Source: Sphingomonadaceae bacterium
Lineage (GTDB): Bacteria > Pseudomonadota > Alphaproteobacteria > Sphingomonadales > Sphingomonadaceae
Assembly (NCBI GenBank): GCA_016000085.1
Contig: JAECRT010000005.1
Location: 1 to 47,492, forward strand
DNA: 47,492 nt
Direction of reading: 5' to 3'
Shown here: one piece after another, positions 26,086 to 34,418 of the stretch
How positions within the stretch are numbered: the first letter of the stretch is position 1
How the letters are laid out: each line of letters opens with the position of its first letter
Notes under the pieces: model-generated
What the model was told of the DNA's origin: nothing
What the model saw: only the letters and a program-made list of their open reading frames with translations
Database searches by the model: none
Made by a program: the position numbers and the translations under genes

Positions 26086-26751
26086 TCAAACCCCCGTGAT
26101 GCGGATACCGGAACCCGGCACCTTGTAACGGCGATTGAGGGCGATCAGCACCGACGTCAACCCTTCTGCCACCACCGAATTGCACAGCGGTCCCGCATTC
26201 CACGCCCGCAGCCCGATTTCCTGCGCCAGCGCGACCACCGTTTCGGCGGCTTCGCTGTCATCGGCGCAGACCAGCACGTCGCATTCAACATCCTCATCCA
26301 GCTTGGTGAGATGATGGGCGCTGATGTTCTGGAAGGCCGATACGACGCGCACGCCATCGCCCAGCATCTTCTGCACGGCTTCGACCGCCGATCCGCCGTC
26401 GGGCAACTGAACGCGGCTGACCTTGGGCGGAACGAGTGGCACCGTCACATCGATCAGTATCTTGCCCGCAAGGCCCGCAGCAGCCTCCTGCGCGGTCGAT
26501 TGCTGGGCGGCATAGGGCACCGCCAGAACAACGACATCGGCCTCTGCCGCCGCATCCGGATTGGCCGCGCCGCTGACCAGCGTACTCCCCAATGTGGCGT
26601 TCATTGCCTCTGCAGCTTCTTGCGCTCGTTCGGCACTGCGACCGCCAATGATGACCCGGTGGCCTTTATGCGCCCAACGCAGCGCCAAACCGCCACCTTC
26701 CTTGCCCGTGCCGCCCAGAACGGCGATTATGGCCTGTGCCTCATTCTGCAT
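26086..26751 (-). CDS. npdG: NADPH:F420 oxidoreductase (Fno/NpdG)
   Basis: Transfers hydride between NADPH and F420, providing F420H2. 221 aa. 'VLGGTGKEGGGLALRW' (11-26) is the Rossmann loop, 'GGRSAER' (36-42) binds the NADP 2'-phosphate, and 'VTVPLVPPK', 'SAFQNISAHHL' and 'GPLCNSVVAEGLTSVL' match the archaeal Fno and rhodococcal NpdG pattern. I start at the ATG at 26751, with AGGAG ten bases upstream; this overlaps the fbiC end by 11 bases. Its place inside the biosynthetic run means the cluster both makes and recharges the cofactor. Confidence 0.93.
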   Translation of the reverse strand: MQNEAQAIIAVLGGTGKEGGGLALRWAHKGHRVIIGGRSAERAQEAAEAMNATLGSTLVSGAANPDAAAEADVVVLAVPYAAQQSTAQEAAAGLAGKILIDVTVPLVPPKVSRVQLPDGGSAVEAVQKMLGDGVRVVSAFQNISAHHLTKLDEDVECDVLVCADDSEAAETVVALAQEIGLRAWNAGPLCNSVVAEGLTSVLIALNRRYKVPGSGIRITGV

Positions 26752-29161
26752 ATGCAAAGCTCTCCTGTTGTTCTTCTGTTGCCCGCCGACGCTTGCGCGG
26801 TGGCGTAAGGATCATTGGGGTCAAGTCTGCCGCCATCATACCTCTGGCGCGCAATTCGTCCGAAACTGCGCCATATCCGGTGCTGCGCTGGCGCGGCGTC
26901 CGGTCGATCGACCGAATGAGCGCTTCCATCGCAGCCGGTGGCATTTCCTGACCATGCTGGGTGCCAGCAGCCCGGCTGATGCTTTCGTTCATCAGCGTGC
27001 CGCCCAGATCGTTTGCACCGGACTGAAGGCAGGCCTTCACCCCCTCCGCGCCCAGCTTGACCCAGCTGGTCTGGATCGATCGGATATGCGGGTGCAGGGC
27101 CAGCCGCGCCACGGCGTGCATCAACCGCACCTCGCGGAAGGTCGGGCCACGCCGCGCCTGACCGCGCAGTGCCATTGGCGCTTCCATATGCACGAAGGGC
27201 AAAGGCACGAATTCAGTAAAGCCGCCGGTGCGTCGTTGCAGATCACGGATGCGGATCAGATGACGCGCCCAGTGGCGTGGCGTATCGACATGGCCAAACA
27301 TGATGGTGGCGGTGGTGCGGAATCCCACGCGATGCGCCGTTTCCACGACCTCCAACCATTGATCCGTGGTCAGCTTGTCAGGACAGATGATGGCACGCAC
27401 CTCGTCGTCCAATATTTCGGCCGCCGTTCCGGGCAATGTGTCCAGCCCGGCCGCCTTCAACTGCCGCAGATAATCCTCCAGCGGCAGGCCCAAAGTCGCT
27501 GCGCCCTGCCATATCTCCAACGGAGAGAAGGCATGAATATGCATGTCCGGCACTGCGGCGCGCACCGCGCGGGTCAGGCCGAGATAGGTGTCGCCAGTAT
27601 AATGGGGATGGATGCCCCCTTGCAGGCAGACCTCGCTGCCGCCCCGGTCCCATGCCTCCCGCGTGCGCCGGACCACTTCGGCCAAGTCCAGATCATAGGG
27701 CTTGCCCCGCAGTTCCTCTGCCTTGTCGCCCTTTGAAAAGGCGCAGAAGCTACATTTATAGACGCAGATATTGGTATAGTTGATGTTGCGATTGACGACA
27801 TAGGTGATGGCGTCGCCCATCTCCCGTTCGCGCAGCGCATCGGCGGCGTCGCACACATGATCCATGTCCGATTCCCGCGCCGCGAACAAGGTAGTGATCG
27901 CATCTTCGTCCAGCAGGTCGCCTTCCATCGCGCGCGCCACGATCGCGGCAATGCAGGGATCGACCGGCAAGGTCGAAGGTCGAGCGATACGCGGTTCCAG
28001 CGCTACCCCCGGCGACCACAGATCTTCCCGCGCGAAACCGAACGCATCGGCATGCGCCAGCACATGCCGCACCATCGCTTCGTCCTGCCAACGGTCATTA
28101 TCCGCAGCATAAGCCGGATATACGGGCATGCGTGCAACCAGCATCCGCCCTTCCGCTTCGGTCGCCATGCGCAGCCGTTCGACTTCGGGCCACGGCGCTT
28201 CGGGGTTCACATGATCCGGCGTTACCGGCGATACACCGCCCCAATCATTGATCCCGGCCGCCATTAGGTGGGGAAAGTCCGCCGCCGAAAGATTAGGTGG
28301 CGCCTGGATGTTCATCTGTGGGCCAAGGATGAGCCGGGCGACGGCGATGGTCCAGAGCAGTTCATCCATGTCCGGTTCGGGCGCATCAGCCATGACCGTA
28401 CGCGGCTTGGCCCGGAAATTCTGGACGATCACTTCCTGAATATGGCCATAGCCGTCATGCAGACCACGGATCGCTTCCAGCGCCTCGATCCGTTCCGCGC
28501 GCGTTTCGCCGATGCCGATCAGGATGCCCGTGGTAAAGGGCACGCGCAATTCGCCCGCCAGCCTTATCGTCTCGATCCGCGCCGCCGGTTCCTTGTCGGG
28601 AGAACGATAATGCGCGCCGCCCTTGTGACACAGCCGGTCGGATACCGATTCCAGCATCAGCCCTTGTGATACGGACACACGGCGCAGCATCGCCATTTCT
28701 TCGCGCGTCATGACCCCGGCATTGATGTGGGGCAAAAGGCCAGTTTCATCCCGCACCAACGCTGCCATTTCGGCGAGATAAGACAGGGTGCTCGCATGTC
28801 CTAGCCGCGCCAGTTCTTCGCGCGCGGCAGCGAAGCGCAATTCTGGCTTGTCGCCCAGCGTGAACAGCGCTTCGGTGCAGCCTGCGGCTTGCCCTGCGCG
28901 GGCCACGGCCAGCACTTCGTCGCGGGTCATATAAGCATTCTCGCCGGGCCGGGGCGGCTGAGTAAAAGTGCAATAATGGCAAAGGTTGCGGCATAGATGG
29001 GTCAGCGGCAGAAACACCTTGCGCGACCAGCTCTGCACCCGACCATGCCCCGCATCACGCAGCGCGGATGCAGCGGCGAGTAGCTCAGGCAAGGGCGCGC
29101 TCAGCAGCCATGGCGCATTCGCCCGCTCCGTGCCGTCCATAACATTGCCTGCTTCCATCAT
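26741..29161 (-). CDS. fbiC: FO synthase, CofG-CofH fusion (FbiC)
   Basis: Makes the deazaflavin Fo from tyrosine and 5-amino-6-ribitylaminouracil by two radical-SAM reactions. 806 aa. The N-terminal CofG half has the cluster motif C57-x3-C61-x2-C64 ('CRNLCHYC'); the C-terminal CofH half has C466-x3-C470-x2-C473 ('CVYKCSFC') followed by 'AFSKGDK'. The fused form is typical of actinobacteria; archaea and cyanobacteria use separate proteins. Near GGAGCGGG before two consecutive ATGs. First F420 gene, 69 bases after the regulator. Confidence 0.96.
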   Translation of the reverse strand: MMEAGNVMDGTERANAPWLLSAPLPELLAAASALRDAGHGRVQSWSRKVFLPLTHLCRNLCHYCTFTQPPRPGENAYMTRDEVLAVARAGQAAGCTEALFTLGDKPELRFAAAREELARLGHASTLSYLAEMAALVRDETGLLPHINAGVMTREEMAMLRRVSVSQGLMLESVSDRLCHKGGAHYRSPDKEPAARIETIRLAGELRVPFTTGILIGIGETRAERIEALEAIRGLHDGYGHIQEVIVQNFRAKPRTVMADAPEPDMDELLWTIAVARLILGPQMNIQAPPNLSAADFPHLMAAGINDWGGVSPVTPDHVNPEAPWPEVERLRMATEAEGRMLVARMPVYPAYAADNDRWQDEAMVRHVLAHADAFGFAREDLWSPGVALEPRIARPSTLPVDPCIAAIVARAMEGDLLDEDAITTLFAARESDMDHVCDAADALREREMGDAITYVVNRNINYTNICVYKCSFCAFSKGDKAEELRGKPYDLDLAEVVRRTREAWDRGGSEVCLQGGIHPHYTGDTYLGLTRAVRAAVPDMHIHAFSPLEIWQGAATLGLPLEDYLRQLKAAGLDTLPGTAAEILDDEVRAIICPDKLTTDQWLEVVETAHRVGFRTTATIMFGHVDTPRHWARHLIRIRDLQRRTGGFTEFVPLPFVHMEAPMALRGQARRGPTFREVRLMHAVARLALHPHIRSIQTSWVKLGAEGVKACLQSGANDLGGTLMNESISRAAGTQHGQEMPPAAMEALIRSIDRTPRQRSTGYGAVSDELRARGMMAADLTPMILTPPRKRRRATEEQQESFAYAE

Positions 29162-29230
29162 CCCGCTCCACTCATCTGCTTTTATTGGTTCTGCTTGCTC
29201 TTGCCGTTCCGATCAACCGATCGGTGCGGG

Positions 29231-29899
29231 TTATTCTGTAATGGGCGGCGGCAGATCGACACGCGCCTCCAGCAAGGCGACCAGCGACTGAAGGAAATGT
29301 TCAAGGCTCGAATCGCTCGTCCACATGGGATGGTCCCGGCTGTGGTCCGCCAAGGCGCGCTGGCGGGCGGAGAGAATAGCGCTGATATAGGCTCCCATGA
29401 AAACGAACCGCTGGTTCTGGATCGCAGGGGACAGGTGCTGGGTCAACCGACGCAGATGGTCGAGGCATCGGCCATAGGCATGGTTCCAAGCCGGATCGAT
29501 TGCGTCGAGCATCATGTCACGGTGCGTCATGGCGAAAATGACAACGAACTGAACATAATGTTCGTCGTCCAGATCGATGACCGGCTGGACCAATATGTCC
29601 ATCACTTCGCGAATCGAGCGGGGGCCGCCGAGCGCTTCCGCGCGGTCGAGTGCTATGTTGCGTTCGCGGTCCAGCGCGATGGCGCCATCCATCACGATGG
29701 CGCGGACCAATGCTTCCTTCGACCCAAAATAATAGCCCACGGCGCCGTGATTCTTCTGGCCCGCCGCCGCCGCGATTTCGCGCACGGTGACGCCATCGAC
29801 GCCGCGCTGGGCAAACAGGCGCAGGGCGACCTTTTTGATTTCCCCGGCGGCAGAACCGCGGGTGCCGTCTTCGGCCTTGGCGAGTTGAAGTCTAACCAT
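29231..29899 (-). CDS. TetR-family transcriptional regulator
   Basis: 222 aa. N-terminal helix-turn-helix at about residues 18-66 ('ALRLFAQRGVDGVTVREIAA', then 'AVGYYFGSKEALVRA'). The C-terminal half is a helical ligand domain of the kind that senses acyl-CoAs or substrates in catabolic clusters. It heads the F420 gene strand and is divergent from the ten-gene catabolic operon. A dyad (29903-29919) starts only four bases upstream of its ATG, so autoregulation is likely. It is the only regulator in the window and hence the first candidate to bind the shared element. Confidence 0.93.
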   Translation of the reverse strand: MVRLQLAKAEDGTRGSAAGEIKKVALRLFAQRGVDGVTVREIAAAAGQKNHGAVGYYFGSKEALVRAIVMDGAIALDRERNIALDRAEALGGPRSIREVMDILVQPVIDLDDEHYVQFVVIFAMTHRDMMLDAIDPAWNHAYGRCLDHLRRLTQHLSPAIQNQRFVFMGAYISAILSARQRALADHSRDHPMWTSDSSLEHFLQSLVALLEARVDLPPPITE

Positions 29900-29902
29900 G
29901 TG

Positions 29903-29943
29903 TGCAAAATCTCATTGCAATATGATTTCGTCAAGTGCATTAT
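29903..29943. promoter_or_regulatory. Divergent operator/promoter, TetR and ten-gene operon
   Basis: TGCAA-N7-TTGCA forms a perfect 5+5 dyad at 29903-29919. On the plus strand TTGCAA (29915-29920), 17 bases, CATTAT (29938-29943) could be the promoter of the ten-gene operon, so a repressor on the dyad would block the -35 and the TetR start region at once. Upstream text CCATGTGTGCAAAAT resembles other copies of the shared element. Confidence 0.5.
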
Positions 29944-29992
29944 CCATTTGATCTAATCGGCGGTCAACAGTCGAAAAACGAGGGATGCCTAG

Positions 29993-31015
29993 GTGGAATT
30001 AGCGGTCGACATCGAGTCGCTGGCAACGTGGATGACGGGACAGGGGCTAGGCTCCGGGCCGATCACTGACGTGACGCCGCTGGCGGGGGGGACGCAGAAT
30101 ATCCTGCTACGCTTCGTCCGTGACGGTCGCGCCTATGTGTTTCGCCGCCCGCCTGCGCATCCCCGACCCAACAGCCATGAAACTATGCGCCGCGAAGCGC
30201 GCGTGCTGCGCGCCATCGCCGATACGAACGTGCCGCATCCCGGCCTGATCGCCGACTGCGGCGACGAAAGTCTGCTGGGCTATGCCTTTTACCTGATGGA
30301 GCCGGTCGACGGGTTCAATCCGGTGGGCCAGTTACCCCAGCCCCATGCCGGATCGTCCGCCATGCGCCACGCGATGGGCCTGGCGCTGGTCGACGGCATC
30401 GCCGCGCTCGGCGCGCTCGACCATCGCACGCTGGGCCTCGACGGCTTCGGCAAGCCCGACAATTTTTTGGCGCGGCAGGTCGATCGCTGGCGCGGACAAC
30501 TGGCAAGCTATGTCGAGTTTCCCGACTGGACCGGCCCGGATGCGCTGCCCTCGGTCGCAGCGGTCGGCGACTGGCTGGAACGGCATCGCCCGGCAGAATT
30601 TACCCCCGGCATCCTGCATGGCGACTATCATCTCGCCAATGTCATGTATCGCCACGATAGCCCGGCACTGGCCGCCATCATCGACTGGGAACTGGCGACG
30701 ATCGGCGATCCGTTGCTCGATCTGGGCTGGGTGCTGGCGACATGGCCTGACGGGAGCGGCGCGAGCACGGTTTCGGTGACGCCATGGGAAGGCTTTCCCA
30801 CCGCCGCAGAGCTGGTCGCCCGTTATGGCGAGGGATCGGCGCGCGACCTGTCGGCGATCGACTGGTATCATGTGCTGGCCTGCTACAAGCTGGGCATCCT
30901 GCTGGAAGGCACCCATGCGCGGGCCTGTGCAGGCAAGGCGCCACGCGAAACGGGCGACAAGCTGCACGGCCGCGCCATTCACCTGTTCGAACGCGCACAA
31001 GCGCTGATCCGCTGA
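29993..31015 (+). CDS. APH-family kinase (ACAD10/11- or LvaA-like)
   Basis: 340 aa, aminoglycoside-phosphotransferase fold. Catalytic loop 'HGDYHLAN' with Asp211 and Asn216, and metal-binding Asp231 in 'IDWELATIGDPLLDLGW'; N-lobe 'VTPLAGGTQNILLRF' (28-42). In levulinate catabolism the homologous LvaA phosphorylates 4-hydroxyacyl-CoA, and human ACAD10/11 carry the same kinase domain. The next genes (SDR, ACAD11-like, acyl-CoA synthetase) complete that set. GTG start after AGGG; the stop is one base before the SDR. An antibiotic resistance role is unlikely here. Confidence 0.9.
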   Translation: MELAVDIESLATWMTGQGLGSGPITDVTPLAGGTQNILLRFVRDGRAYVFRRPPAHPRPNSHETMRREARVLRAIADTNVPHPGLIADCGDESLLGYAFYLMEPVDGFNPVGQLPQPHAGSSAMRHAMGLALVDGIAALGALDHRTLGLDGFGKPDNFLARQVDRWRGQLASYVEFPDWTGPDALPSVAAVGDWLERHRPAEFTPGILHGDYHLANVMYRHDSPALAAIIDWELATIGDPLLDLGWVLATWPDGSGASTVSVTPWEGFPTAAELVARYGEGSARDLSAIDWYHVLACYKLGILLEGTHARACAGKAPRETGDKLHGRAIHLFERAQALIR

Positions 31016-31016
31016 C

Positions 31017-31778
31017 ATGCAGGAAGGACTATCCCCCTTGGGCAATGAACTCGACTTTACCGGAAAGACGGTGCTGGTGGTCGGCGGATCGAGCGGCATC
31101 GGCAACGGCATCGCACAAGCCTTCCTGAAGCGTGGCGCGCGCGTCCATGTGTGGGGCACGCGCGTCAGCGCCGCCGATTATGCAGGTGAGGACGGGTCCG
31201 ACCTGACCGGCATGGGCTATACCCAGGTCGATGTCAGTGACGCCGCCGCCATCGCCGCCGCACCCGCGCCGTTCGATGCGCTGGACGTGCTGGTTCATTC
31301 GCAAGGCACCGTCCTGTATCGCCGCAAGGAATTCGAGCCGGAAGGTTGGGCCAAGGTGATGGCCGTCAATCTCGATTCCATCCTGCATATCTCCAACCGC
31401 TTCCACCCAGCGCTCGTCGCTGCCAAAGGCACGGTAATCGCCGTCAGCTCGATAGGCGCGTTCAAGGCCACCTTCGCCAACCCGGCCTATGCCGCATCCA
31501 AGGCGGGCGTGGTCAACCTGATCCGGGCGCTGGCGATCGCATGGGCGGGTGACGGCATCCGCGTGAACGGCATCGCCCCCAGTCTGGTCGATACCAAGAT
31601 GACCAAGGTGACGATGGACAATCAGGAGCGGCGCGACCGCGCGCTGGCCAAAATTCCGATGGGCCGTTTTGGCGCGGTCGAGGAAATGGCCGGCGTCGCC
31701 CTGTTCCTCGCGTCGCCGCTGGCCGGTTACATTTGCGGGCAGACATTGATCGTGGACGGCGGCCTGACGCTGACGTGA
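31017..31778 (+). CDS. Short-chain dehydrogenase/reductase
   Basis: 253 aa as drawn. 'VVGGSSGIGNG' (21-31), Ser145, Tyr158, Lys162 and the closing 'CGQTLIVDGG' are the SDR signature. The first ATG has no ribosome site; a TTG at 31038 preceded by AGGAAGGA could be the true start, giving a 246-aa protein. Within the kinase/ACAD11-like set it parallels LvaD, which oxidises the 3-hydroxyacyl-CoA formed after phosphate elimination; that role is inferred. Confidence 0.88.
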   Translation: MQEGLSPLGNELDFTGKTVLVVGGSSGIGNGIAQAFLKRGARVHVWGTRVSAADYAGEDGSDLTGMGYTQVDVSDAAAIAAAPAPFDALDVLVHSQGTVLYRRKEFEPEGWAKVMAVNLDSILHISNRFHPALVAAKGTVIAVSSIGAFKATFANPAYAASKAGVVNLIRALAIAWAGDGIRVNGIAPSLVDTKMTKVTMDNQERRDRALAKIPMGRFGAVEEMAGVALFLASPLAGYICGQTLIVDGGLTLT

Positions 31779-31828
31779 AGCCGCTGGCCTGATTGCCCGC
31801 CCTCGCCATAATTAAAAGGATCATCCCC

Positions 31829-33055
31829 ATGGATTTCGAATATTCCGACAAGGTGCAGGCGCTGCGAACGCAACTGATCGCGTTCATGGACGCCCATGTC
31901 TATCCGGTGGAAAAGGAACGTGATCATTTTCACCATGATCCGGCGAACCTGTGGAAGCGCTGGCCCGGCACCGAAGTCATCAAGGCCAAGGCGAAGGAAG
32001 CAGGCCTGTGGAACCTGTTCCTGCCGCATGAATATGGCGAATGGAGCCCCGGCCTCACCAACCTGGAATATGCGCCGCTGGCCGAACTGATGGGCCGGGT
32101 GATCGGGTCGTCGGAATATTATAACTGCTCCGCGCCCGACACCGGCAACATGGAAGTGCTGGCGCGCTATGGTTCGCCCCAGCAGCAGGAACGCTGGTTG
32201 AAGCCGCTTCTGGCTGGCGAAATCCGGTCCTGCTATGTCATGACGGAGCCGGACGTCGCATCGTCGGACGCCACCAATGTCGAAACCAGCATCATCGCCG
32301 ATGGGGACGATTATGTCATCAACGGACGCAAATGGTGGATTTCCGGCGCGCTCGACCCGAACACGAAAGTCTATATCCTGTTGGGTCGCACCCCCAATGA
32401 CGGCGCGCGCCATCAGCAACATTCGCAGATATTGATTCCCGCCGACACGCCGGGCATCGAGATTATCCGTCCGCTCGACGTGATGAATGCGGTGCATTCG
32501 CCCAGCGGCCATGCGGAAATGGTGTTCAAGGATGTGCGCGTCCCCAAGGAAAACCTGATCCTGGGCGAAGGACGCGGGTTCGAGATTGCGCAGGGTCGAC
32601 TGGGGCCGGGCCGCATCCACCATTGCATGCGCCTGATCGGGCAGGCGCAGCGCGCGCTGGAATATATGGCGTGGCGCGTGAGCAATCGCACGGCCTTTGG
32701 CCGCAAGCTGGCCGATCAGGGCAGCATCCGGCAGGACATCGCCTTGTCGTTCTGCGAGATCGAGCAGGCCCGCCTGCTGACGCTGAAGGCCGCCGACGCA
32801 ATGGACCGGCATGGCAACAAGGTCGCCAAGGATCTGATCGCCGCGATCAAGATCATTGCGCCGCGGATGACCCAGACGGTCGCCGACCGGGCCATGCAGG
32901 TGTTCGGCGGGATCGGCATGGCGAGCGACTTCCCGCCTGCCGCCGCCTTCATGAACGCGCGCTATCTGCGTTTCGCCGACGGCCCGGACGAAGTCCATAT
33001 GGCCCAGCTCGGCAAGATGAAGATCGCCGAATTCAACGCCCAGCCGCTTCGCTGA
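31829..33055 (+). CDS. ACAD11-like acyl-CoA dehydrogenase homologue (LvaC-like)
   Basis: 408 aa, starts after AAAGGATCATCCCC. '[18 protein letters not shown]' marks the flavin site. At the usual catalytic Glu position it reads '[11 protein letters not shown]', i.e. Asp384 instead of Glu, the pattern of ACAD10/11 and FadE36 proteins. Homologues act with the APH kinase to move a 4-hydroxyl to position 3 by eliminating phosphate and rehydrating, rather than by simple dehydrogenation. Placed two genes after the kinase, in line with that. Confidence 0.9.
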   Translation: MDFEYSDKVQALRTQLIAFMDAHVYPVEKERDHFHHDPANLWKRWPGTEVIKAKAKEAGLWNLFLPHEYGEWSPGLTNLEYAPLAELMGRVIGSSEYYNCSAPDTGNMEVLARYGSPQQQERWLKPLLAGEIRSCYVMTEPDVASSDATNVETSIIADGDDYVINGRKWWISGALDPNTKVYILLGRTPNDGARHQQHSQILIPADTPGIEIIRPLDVMNAVHSPSGHAEMVFKDVRVPKENLILGEGRGFEIAQGRLGPGRIHHCMRLIGQAQRALEYMAWRVSNRTAFGRKLADQGSIRQDIALSFCEIEQARLLTLKAADAMDRHGNKVAKDLIAAIKIIAPRMTQTVADRAMQVFGGIGMASDFPPAAAFMNARYLRFADGPDEVHMAQLGKMKIAEFNAQPLR

Positions 33056-33065
33056 GGATCAGGCC

Positions 33066-34418
33066 ATGACAACCCGGCAAGACATGACTGATACCCAACG
33101 GCCCGACACTGAACAGCTAGGCACTGCCTGGTGGATGGTGGCCGTGCTGTTCGGCCTCTATGTCCTGTCGTGGATCGACCGGCTGATCCTTTCAATGCTG
33201 GTGACGCCGATCAAGGCGCATCTGTTGCTGACCGATGTGCAGGTCAGCATGGTGACATCGACCTCCTTTGCGATCTTCTACGCAGTGTTCGGGTTACCGC
33301 TGGGGTGGGCGGCGGATCGTTTCTCACGGCGCTGGATCATCTTTGGCGGCGTGCTGCTGTGGGCGCTGGCGACGACGGCCTGCGGATTTGCGGAGAGTTA
33401 CGAGGCACTGCTGGTCGGGCGGATTTTCGTAGGTGTCGGCGAAGCGGCGTTGCTGCCCGCCGCCTATTCGCTGATTGCCGACGCTTTCCCCTCTCGCCTG
33501 CTGACGCGCGCCACCTCCACCTTCCAGATGGCGGGCAAGGTCGGGTCGGCGACTGCCTTTGCGTTGGGTGGCGTCGCCATCGCCTTTGCGACGCTGCACA
33601 GCGGCATCCATATTCCCTTTCACGGTCCGGCCCAGCCATGGCAGTTGGTGATGATGATGGTCGGCCTGCCCGGCCTGCTGATCGCGCTGCTGGTCTTTAC
33701 CTTTCCCGATCCGGGTCGCAGGCGCGCGCCGGGCGTGGCCGCCGGTGCGCCTGTCGAAAAAGGCGATATCCAGAATTTCGTGAAGGCGAACTGGCGGCTG
33801 CTGGGGCTGATGCTGATCGGTACATCCTGCCTTGCCATGTGCGGTTATTCGATGACCAACTGGGTGCCCGCCTATATCGAGCGGCATTTTGGGTGGAAGC
33901 CGGTGCAATATGGGCTGGCGCTCAGCATGATGAATATCGTGTCGGCCGTGTCGCTGGTGGCGAATGGCTGGATCGTCGACCGGCTGTTTTCGCGCGGGAT
34001 GCAGGACGCGCATCTGCGTTTCTACAGCTGGCTGATCGTCGCGCTGTTGCCCGTGGTCGCCTATATGTTCTTCGCCACCAACGTCTATGTCTTCCTGATC
34101 TGCTATTGCGTGGCGCAGTTCATCACCGTGCCGTTCATGGTCTATGTGTCCTCGATCATGGGGCTGATCGCGCCCGCAACGATCCGGGCACGAATGCTGG
34201 CCTTCTTCCTGTTCGTGTTCACCATATTGGGGTTGGGCGCGGGACCGGCGATCGTCGCGGCGCTGACCCAATATGTGTTTGTCGATGAAGGCGCGCTTGG
34301 CCAGTCGCTGGCCGTAGTCGTGACCGTTTGCGCGATCATCGCGCTTCTCTCCTTCCGTATGGCGCTGCGCTATCTGGGCGCCGCCATCGCTCTCCGAAAG
34401 GATATGCCATGTCCCTGA
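33066..34418 (+). CDS. MFS transporter
   Basis: 450 aa, about 12 membrane segments. 'LSWIDRLILSMLVTPIKAHL' in the first segment and 'GLPLGWAADRFSRR' in loop 2-3 show kinship with the MFS at 3348. Ribosome site GAGGA before ATG; the end overlaps the acyl-CoA synthetase by ten bases. It probably imports the acid that the synthetase activates; specificity unknown. Confidence 0.88.
   Translation: MTTRQDMTDTQRPDTEQLGTAWWMVAVLFGLYVLSWIDRLILSMLVTPIKAHLLLTDVQVSMVTSTSFAIFYAVFGLPLGWAADRFSRRWIIFGGVLLWALATTACGFAESYEALLVGRIFVGVGEAALLPAAYSLIADAFPSRLLTRATSTFQMAGKVGSATAFALGGVAIAFATLHSGIHIPFHGPAQPWQLVMMMVGLPGLLIALLVFTFPDPGRRRAPGVAAGAPVEKGDIQNFVKANWRLLGLMLIGTSCLAMCGYSMTNWVPAYIERHFGWKPVQYGLALSMMNIVSAVSLVANGWIVDRLFSRGMQDAHLRFYSWLIVALLPVVAYMFFATNVYVFLICYCVAQFITVPFMVYVSSIMGLIAPATIRARMLAFFLFVFTILGLGAGPAIVAALTQYVFVDEGALGQSLAVVVTVCAIIALLSFRMALRYLGAAIALRKDMPCP

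Noticed and set aside
25186..26808. Long open frame (540 codons) antisense to cofE and npdG
   Set aside because: It overlaps two conserved genes on the other strand, shows no family motif, and is rich in Arg/Ala/Ser as expected for an antisense frame in high-GC DNA.
29209..29224. CCGATC-AACC-GATCGG hairpin between TetR and fbiC as a terminator
   Set aside because: Stem of only six pairs with no T-run on either strand; more likely chance, or a minor processing site.
29993..31015. Aminoglycoside resistance gene
   Set aside because: Has the APH fold, but the operon context and the LATIGDPLLDLG-type motif match the ACAD10/11-associated kinases.
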